Shown here one piece after another: positions 57,060 through 64,000 of a DNA stretch of 64,000 nt. Positions within the stretch are counted from its first letter, which is position 1; every line of letters starts with the position of its first letter. The stretch comes from Kingdonia uniflora (lineage: Eukaryota > Streptophyta > Magnoliopsida > Ranunculales > Circaeasteraceae): contig JACGCM010002537.1 of the NCBI GenBank assembly GCA_014058105.1, forward strand, positions 186,001 through 250,000, written 5' to 3'. Under the pieces are notes generated by a model. It made no database searches. It was not told where the DNA came from and was given only the letters and a program-made list of their open reading frames with translations. Made by a program: the position numbers and the translations under genes.

Positions 57060-60000
57060 CCCCCACATTACTCTATACATATAGTTTCCTCGATCTACGT
57101 CAGCTCTACAAATACATCCTCTACCCGACAGATAGTCGTGCAAGTTATTCCTCTATAATTCGAGTCTTCTCACTTCCTTCACAAAATAGACGATCACTGC
57201 CATTAACATCTTAGAGTGCGATGCCTCAGGCATAACCGCCTTAGAGAAATTCTCTCTAACCCTCTGAAGATGCTATTTCAACTTCTTGAACCGTGCTTCA
57301 TGCCATTCAATTTGGCATTCTGCGTAGGACATAAGATTTATATGCTCCTTCATCTTCTCCTCTACCTTATCAGTTTCAGCCTGGTTCTTTGTCCTCAATT
57401 CTCCTACCTGGGCACGAAGTTCCACAAGCTCCCTGTCTTTACACCTAGTAGGATATTTCTTTAAGAATTCGTCTTTTTTCTTTATCAGGAGATCCATACC
57501 CCTAATAACCCACTCTAAATCCTATTCCTGGATGTGAGCAACATCCAACTTACCTTGGCACTATCTTAACCGCTCAGTTCCTTTTTGTATGTGGCCCTGA
57601 GTACAAACTACATCTCCCTTCAGCCTTCTAATTTGAGCTGATAGGCTAACCACATCCCCTGGAACACTAAGACCCTGGCATCACCTTTATTCTTCCTCGA
57701 GCACTCTCCAGCCTCAGCATTTTTGACACACAAATTAGCTAAAGATAAATTAGCCTTCAATTGTGTTACCCTCTCTTTCAACTCATCACATCGACTTTGC
57801 ATTAACTGGAACTCTATATCTTTAGCAGGTAAAGCTACAGTCAGCTACTCAACCACAATTTCATAGTTAGATAGGCCATCTTGAGCTCTCTTTAGCTCGC
57901 TATCTTTCTCAGACACTTTACTCTTCATTCTCTCCAGTTTGCTTTTGGAGTTTACCAAATCAGCTCAAGTATACTCATGTTCGTTCATTTTGCTATTAAT
58001 TTGATCTTTCAAATTGGCTACAAAATGGCGTAACTCTTTCTCTATCATTTCTAACGCCTGGATACGGTATCGAGCCAGACCCGCCTCCTTACTATTTACC
58101 ATCAACTCGTCATTCCAACTCTTGAACTTCGCTGACTCTTCCTTCGCCTCCGCTAGCTCCTTTTGCCCTGTACTAATTTCGACATCTTTTTCCTTAAGTC
58201 AGATCATCAATAGTTTGTGTTACTGCGACAAGCTTGAAATGTATATTTATATGTTGATCCTCTCTATCTTCAGTTGCCTCCCTCATCCTCACAAACTTTA
58301 CCTTATATTCGTAGTTATATTAGAGTGTCTCTTCTTTGCTCAAGTGAACTAACTCCAGTTCGACCTACAACACAGATACAATACATCAAGTTTGATTAGA
58401 AAATACTCAATCGATACATGCATGAATCTTATTTCAAACAAATTTCTATTTTTTGACATCTACTGTGCGAAACTGCTTCTAAACTTAAGGTCGAAATATG
58501 ATCCCAGCTCGATGAACAATAACATGTACTTCCAATTTCAAGGTACACATTCTCTATGTCCTAACTTTGTCAACACATTGATATTATTTATACACAGTTG
58601 AGTACCATTGCCCCTAAACTATTAACACGTCTTTGGTTTGTTTATATACTCTAATTTTTACTTTGTTGCTCTAAAGTAATGTAACATACAAGTTAAATAT
58701 TTCTTGCTCTTCTCTAACCTGTAGCTCTACTTGCGAAGTCAACAAGGACGCTGAGGCGTCTTTTTCCTTAGCAAGCTCATTCTATAAGTCTTTTATTATG
58801 AGGCGCATATCCTTAAGTTCCTACAAACAAAGTTTACAAACATCTCTTAGCATACAAAATATTTATCCTACAAAATAATAATCATACAATTATAGTTCTC
58901 AATCCCCTCATAATCATACAACCATTGAATCAACAATTTTACTCTACCTTCTCATTCTCATTTTCTGGATTCACATTCTCATCCCCCTTGGTTATCTCGC
59001 TCAGTTTGGGGAGAAACGCCATCCAACCCTCCGACAACTCTAGCCCCATCATCTTTATTCTCCTCTTCTTCAACATAGGTATCCTCCATAATGTCATTCA
59101 CCTCAGCTTTGGAGTACTCCATTTTGATAAGGTGGCACCAAGTCTATCATGCTGAACTAGCACCTCATCCAGAATTTTCTGTGATTTTTCTATCAGCTCG
59201 ATAATCTCTACTTCTTGTGCAGCCTTCAAAGAATCCAATCGCTTCCCCTCCCAAACTAAATCAGACTTTAATCGAGCTACCTTTTTCTAGAGCTCTCCCT
59301 TCCCTTCCCACTCCTAAGCTCAACTTTGTCCTCCTCCATCCCGAGGCAGGTCCCCTTTATCAAAGGAGCACCCTACAAAAATAACAAATCAAGCACATTT
59401 TTAGTTCGAATCACCATACAAAATTCAGAAAACATACAAATCATCAAACTTACTACATTGCTCATCTCCTCCATACCCTTGCGAGCTGTAGACCTCACCC
59501 TGTCCTCTGCAGCTTCCAACTCATCTTCCTCACTAGGTTGATTCTTTGCAACGTTCACTCCAATCAGTTGTGAGGGAGGGCCGACCCTTCTTTTTTTTGC
59601 CTCTCCCTCGACCTCACCACTCCCTGTAGTTCCAGAGGTCAAGCCACGCTTTAAAATCTTCTTATTCAAAAATGCCCGAGCTAGCTTGCTCGATGTGGTA
59701 GACTCAGGTACATCCGCAAAATTCACTACAAAAGCCTTTGGCAAAACCACTCGTATCTCTCCATTAGCTCCCCTCTTCCTGTTGCTACCAATACCCATCA
59801 TTAGTCTCGTTTCTTAAGACTTTTGAACTTTCTCAGATCTGTTGTTAGCTCGTTTATTTCTATTAATACCGAGGACTTTCAGCACTACCTCGAGCTCAAC
59901 CCCTTCCTAAGCATTAGTACTTAACATGGACTTCTTCTTCACCTTCGATTGAGGACCTGTCAAGCAATAAAACATTTTCAACAACAGAACAACATTCAAA

Positions 60001-61352
60001 ATATAATAGTTTGATATTATACATTATTCTACTTACTTTTCTTCACAATTTTATACAGAAGTTCCATGGGATCTTCATTATCTCTATGAAGGTAATTGCC
60101 TCTCACCCAAATCACATTATCATTCCACATTCGACCTGCCAAATTCAGATCAAAGAAAAGAGGTTGAACCGAGCTCGTAAAGAAATTAGCCCCTCCACTT
60201 GCATAATAATACTTCGGGAGATATTCTCTTTTCCACCTCATTCACCTCCTACAACTTATTTAAATTTTCACAGATATATATTACCTCCCACATATTCCCA
60301 TTTAACTGGGCATGACATGCCCCTATGATATTCATTTTCCCTTTCGCAAAATTGCTAAGGGTCATACTCAACCCATACTCCAACTGAGACAAATAACATA
60401 AAAACCCTCTTCCAGGTCACCCTGGACATTGCCTTCATAATACTCCAAGGAGATAGATTCGTCTAACCCCCTATCCCACTTCTCCTTCTCTAGATCAGCC
60501 AACAGAAAGAAATGTTCCTCCTCAGATTCTACTATACAACTTCTAAACTGCATACCTGCATGTTCTACAAAATTGCCCCATCTCCCCCCTATAAGAGCTT
60601 TGGCTTTACAAAACTCTCTAAAGACATCAGAGTTCAGAAGATATGATACCAATTACCCAGAGAATTCTGGAAATTGAACCACTCCTACTTCGTTCTCCCT
60701 ATCATATTCTACACTGTCAAACTCAGCCGAACAACTAGAGGTTGACTCCTCCGTCACAGGTGATGTTTCCATCTCAACTACAAATCTAAGATGAGGTTTG
60801 ATTTTATACAAATACTCTTTACGCTCGACCTACATACAGGTACATGTATTCTATTATTATTTCTTTACACATACATCATACATATACGTATATCATTCGC
60901 ATCTCTTTTATACACATATATCAAGCATATTTTAATAAGTTACTATAAATAGAAGTTTTTCAAAATTTAAAAAAAAGCCACAAAACTTTTAAAAATACAC
61001 ATTAATAATATCTCAAAACATCTACTAACCTTCAACGTCTGAAAACGAATCTGACGCAACACCAAATTCTTTCTTCAGAACACTGTTATGCAACCACCTT
61101 CATGACCCAGTCTCTGAAACTTTCCCTTACCTTGATTGTTGACCAATCTCGATTAATTCCTCATGCAAATCTCTGCTATTTTTTATCTTTCCTCTCTCAT
61201 TGTTATTCAATTTTTCAGAACTTGATAAAGGTTTGAATAAAGAAGATGAAACAATATTTATATTTTTCCTCTCTAACTGCTGGCAGTTATTGGTCCCCGT
61301 ACGAGCCGCCCTCGGTTATGGAACTGAGGCATCCCTTCCATAATTAATGTTA
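57060..61352 (-). pseudogene. Antisense ORF3 gene of A3, both ends damaged
   Basis: Same exon order as A2. Exon 1 begins near 61352, but its ATG is ATT. Exon 2 (about 60770-60040) has SMGLSLP-like, EEHFFLLADLEKEKWDRGLDES and FFDLNLAGRMWNDN. Exon 3 (about 59960-59455) has KKRRVGPPSQ. Exons 4-6 (59385-57060) are coiled coil with an acidic patch. The last exon breaks off near 57060 at RADVDRGN, so the PPVVG tail and the tandem repeat are gone. The exon 2 acceptor TGTAG (near 60780) and donor GTAAGT (near 60037) are kept. Stops and shifts present. Confidence 0.7.
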
Positions 61353-61401
61353 GACATTTTGTACCTTTTTGGTGAAAACGCCTCCCCATTATTGCCCCCT
61401 G

Positions 61402-61408
61402 CTTTATA
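61402..61408 (-). promoter_or_regulatory. TATA box of antisense ORF3 (A3)
   Basis: TATAAAG on the minus strand about 50-56 bp upstream of the exon 1 start position. Confidence 0.5.
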
Positions 61409-61754
61409 TTTTAATATATTTTCATCTTTATTACACAAATCTCCCTTTAACCTCCCCACACTCATGATGACTCAACACTTACACACAATCAAACTTTCCC
61501 AGTACTAACACAAGAGACAAAAATTAAAGCTACCTATTTCTTTTCTTCTATTTTGGCTTCTACAACTTATAGAAGTGCAGACGTCATTTCCAAAGCTCTA
61601 ACATTTCAAAAATTCAAATTATTTATTCAAAGCAGCCACAATAACATTTACAACAAAAGAGGAAAAATTCAAACTTCATTCTAAATACATTTTTTTGGCA
61701 GTTATTAGACTTCATACAATTTACTTCCTCACATATAATTACACCTGAAACATC

Positions 61755-62081
61755 CCAGATGTCCTAGGGGCCACACCTAATCAGCTTACCCCTAGAAATC
61801 ATCACATCTTCCTCCTCGATCTCTTCTTTAACAATTAGCCTCACAACCCTTTTTTAAGCTGAAGACTCCATAATCACTTCCTAGAATAGCTCCACTTAAA
61901 AGCGACTTCCCAACTCAAGTTCTCTACCCCTCCCATCTAAACCTTCAAACTAATATTCAGTCTCTGGCAAGTCAGCATCATAATCTAGCAAGCCAAAAAT
62001 CAACTTCCATACTTTAGCTAACTTTATCGTTAATCGTCCCTCAACGGCGTAATGATTTCTCTCAGATCGAGTCCACACCAT
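61755..62081 (-). pseudogene. Antisense ORF2 of A3
   Basis: ATG at 62081, MVWTRSERNHYAVEGRLTIK; LIFGLLDYDADLPETEY, FEGLDGRGRELELG, EEIEEEDVMISRGKLIRCG near the end. One frame with several stops, again mostly where CAG, CAA or CGA would be expected. TATA-like box CATAAATA at 62119-62126. Confidence 0.65.
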
Positions 62082-62118
62082 GTTCTAGTTTTTACTCCTA
62101 TTTAAAACTCATTTCCCC

Positions 62119-62126
62119 TATTTATG
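62119..62126 (-). promoter_or_regulatory. TATA-like box of antisense ORF2 (A3)
   Basis: CATAAATA on the minus strand about 42 bp upstream of the ATG at 62081. Confidence 0.5.
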
Positions 62127-63009
62127 CCATTTTCTAGATCACTTCAAATCCCCTATATTCTGAATGCATATATTTAGTTTTTCCATAACAGCAAACCCTA
62201 ATATCCTGATAAGACATTATTTAAACTTATCTATCCATGTTGACCTCTTTGGATTCGACCTATCTCATGTCAAACTTATCCAACATTTCAAGATAAATCT
62301 CTCTGAGTTCAAATTTCCAATTCCTACAATCTTTTTACCTTTTACATTAGTCTCCCTCAATAATTCTAAGTGATTCAGTTCGAAGCAAATTTTTACACAT
62401 CTTTTATTTTACAAATACATTTTTTCAGCTCGATTGCTAAAATATACTCTCTAGTTCGATCTTATATATTAAAATTCATCCTATATTCATACATTTCATA
62501 ATTACCCATAGCTCAATTTTAATCATAAGAGTTAATTCTATCTATCAATACAGAGTTTTAATAAATATTTTAATAAAGCTTGAATATAAATTACAGGTAC
62601 TTTATAGATAACAAGTCTTTCAGATACTTTACAGATAACAAGTCTTTTAGGTACTTTGAAAATAAGAAATCATTTAGTTTATCTATCTTTAGTGATGTTT
62701 TACTCCACGAATCTTCTGAAGCAATGCAGGCATTGAAAAATACTAAGCATCCTCATTCCTTTGAGTTTAGTTGAAGTTTAGACATGGAACTGAACTTCAA
62801 ATGGAAAATATAGAAGAAAGAAAGTTATTGCTTAAACCAACTCTTCAAACGGAAGGTCTTCTTTGAGCCAAGAAATGATGATGGTGCAGAAGCAGACTTC
62901 CATTCTTCGTCTCCCTTCTCCACTACCACCATTGCCTCCTCTATAACAACCACCATCAAAGAATTGGTGGAGATTAAGAAGGTCCTACCTTAGAATCCAA
63001 TCCTTCGCA
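62127..63009. other. Region between antisense ORF2 and ORF1 of A3
   Basis: AT-rich, no gene. At 62595-62660 the 'TAGATAACAAGTCTTTCAG' motif recurs three times, as in A1 and A2. Confidence 0.5.
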
Positions 63010-63284
63010 GGATACCGACGATCTTACCTTGTAGTTACATCTGCCCCCACATCTAACTCCTTAACCTTGTCTTCCGCAAGAATGCGAAGACACCTCCAAT
63101 GTGTCTCGTCTGTCAAGACCACGTAATGAAACCTTCATATACAGTAAAAATCTTCTTCAGCTTCAACCGCTTCTTCTTCTTATATACCCTGACACGTCGA
63201 TGGAATAGGAATAGGAACAGGGGTGGGCATCTCTAAAGACTGGTCTCCAAAATATCTCAACTTAAAATTCTGAGTCTTCACTAT
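63010..63284 (-). pseudogene. Antisense ORF1 of A3
   Basis: The start position (63284) has ATA in place of ATG; VKTQ, then a ~15-codon deletion compared with A1, LRYFGDQSLEMP, then EEDFYC, RFHYVVLTDETHW and a Cys/Leu stretch. TATA box TATATAAATAG at 63356-63365. Confidence 0.55.
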
Positions 63285-63355
63285 TATCAATCTAGACTTC
63301 CAGAGAATTTTTCAACAACAAACAGCGTACTTTGCCAGAATCCTCGGTACAAGTA

Positions 63356-63365
63356 CTATTTATAT
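63356..63365 (-). promoter_or_regulatory. TATA box of antisense ORF1 (A3)
   Basis: TATATAAATAG-type box on the minus strand about 75 bp upstream of the ORF1 start position. Confidence 0.55.
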
Positions 63366-63627
63366 AGCCCTTATATTTAATGCACAGGTACGTTTCCAAA
63401 GTATTCATCATTCAATACAAAGCCATTCTCAAAACCCCAAGCGTCGCGTACATCAATATTTCCGTCATCATTCAATGCAGATACATCCATCCATAAAAAA
63501 GTATACCTATTTTCCATACCAGTCAAATCAACATTAAATACATCATATCTTTTAACTTTTAACACCACATATCCCCGAACTCTTTCTCAACCAAAGCCAC
63601 TCGTAACTTCAGTTGTGAGAGGACGAT

Positions 63628-64000
63628 TATAAGGACATATCCCTCAACCTAACCCAATTCAAACTGCCTCCATATCAGACTCACGCATTTTACATGTGAC
63701 ATAAAAAGTCAGCATTGGCACCTACATGACAAACTGAGGAAGAATGTGGGTCGAGCACAACAGAAAAGCATGAACAAGTCAAAGACACCTGTCAATCACA
63801 AACTTAATAGTTACTCAGTCAACCATCACTTACCTCATTGTTCAGAGAATGTGCTTCAGCACGATAACGAACTGTGGGCAGGCCTATATAAAAAAAATCC
63901 AGAAGAGACAAGGACCAGAAAAATATACAAGAAATCACTAGAAAAACCACATTTTCTACATTCTCAAACACCAAATTTCTTATTTACAAGATCAAATATT
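63628..64000 (+). repeat. 3' LTR of A3, cut by the window end
   Basis: TATAAGGACATATCCCTCAACC; matches the A3 5' LTR better than the others, including the mutated TA start and CTCCATATCAGACTCACGCA. Preceded by a decayed purine tract (GTGAGAGGACGAT). TATA box CTATATAAAA near 63884. Confidence 0.88.

Larger units (their letters stand above)
42042..64000 (+). mobile_element. Element A3: family A retrotransposon split by element B
   Basis: 5' LTR 42042-42639, gag 42718-44147, then family B DNA (44148-54945), then pol from RT onward (54946-56950), antisense cassette on the minus strand (57060-63284) and 3' LTR from 63628 to the window end. Both LTRs begin TATA instead of TGTA, which supports that they are one pair. 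Missing are protease and the end of gag at the B junction, the RT-RNase H middle (see pol), the post-pol tandem repeat and the end of ORF3. Confidence 0.87.

Noticed and set aside
1700..64000. Ogre-type elements or endogenous pararetrovirus
   Set aside because: No extra ORF upstream of gag as in Ogre, elements are too short, and no coat/movement protein motifs. Integrase and LTRs rule out pararetrovirus.
1..64000. tRNA and rRNA genes
   Set aside because: No cloverleaf with conserved A and B boxes and no rRNA sequence was seen; primer-site matches are retroelement sites only.

Overview
This is plant nuclear DNA, almost certainly from a eudicot. It is AT-rich, its one intact host gene has GT-AG introns and encodes a probably plastid-targeted UbiA-type aromatic prenyltransferase, and most of the rest is LTR retrotransposon of the Ty3/gypsy Tat (Retand-like) type. 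That type is recognised by a leader matching TTGGCGCCGTCTGTGGGAA, a second (archaeal-like) RNase H after the first, no chromodomain, a tandem-repeat block after pol, and genes in antisense between pol and the 3' LTR.

Layout. 1-860: coiled-coil piece of an antisense gene from another Tat-type element. 1157-1700: LINE RNase H remnant. 1700-32708: an array of family 'A' copies sharing LTRs (LTR - A1 - LTR - A2 - LTR - A4 - LTR). 32709-35880: LINE scrap, a MITE-like element and the promoter of the prenyltransferase. 35885-38344: the prenyltransferase gene, ten exons, 432 codons, no lesion. 38489-41706: a defective Mutator-like element with ~400-bp terminal inverted repeats and a perfect 9-bp target duplication, 144 bp after the gene. 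42042-64000: a third family A copy (A3), split by a family 'B' Tat element on the opposite strand (44148-54945).

Each family A element reads gag-pol on one strand, then a 160-bp-period tandem repeat, then on the other strand three genes transcribed from the 3' LTR side towards pol. ORF1 is about 105 aa, ORF2 about 120 aa, and ORF3 is a spliced gene of at least six exons. ORF3 has a domain resembling the Pfam 'putative gypsy type transposon' (Transposase_28) family and a very long coiled coil. ORF1 and ORF2 each have a TATA box at nearly constant distance (36-47 bp for ORF2, 66-76 bp for ORF1) in all four copies. ORF3 has one in two copies. Family B has its own diverged version of the ORF3 gene and its own 60-bp tandem repeat in the same place. 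Antisense extra ORFs are known in Tat elements. The three-gene layout with separate promoters and the possible kinship of ORF1 and ORF2 are the most interesting things here.

All retroelement genes are broken by stops, frameshifts or deletions. Retroelement products are described from short motifs only. No database search was possible, so family names rest on recognised motifs and architecture.
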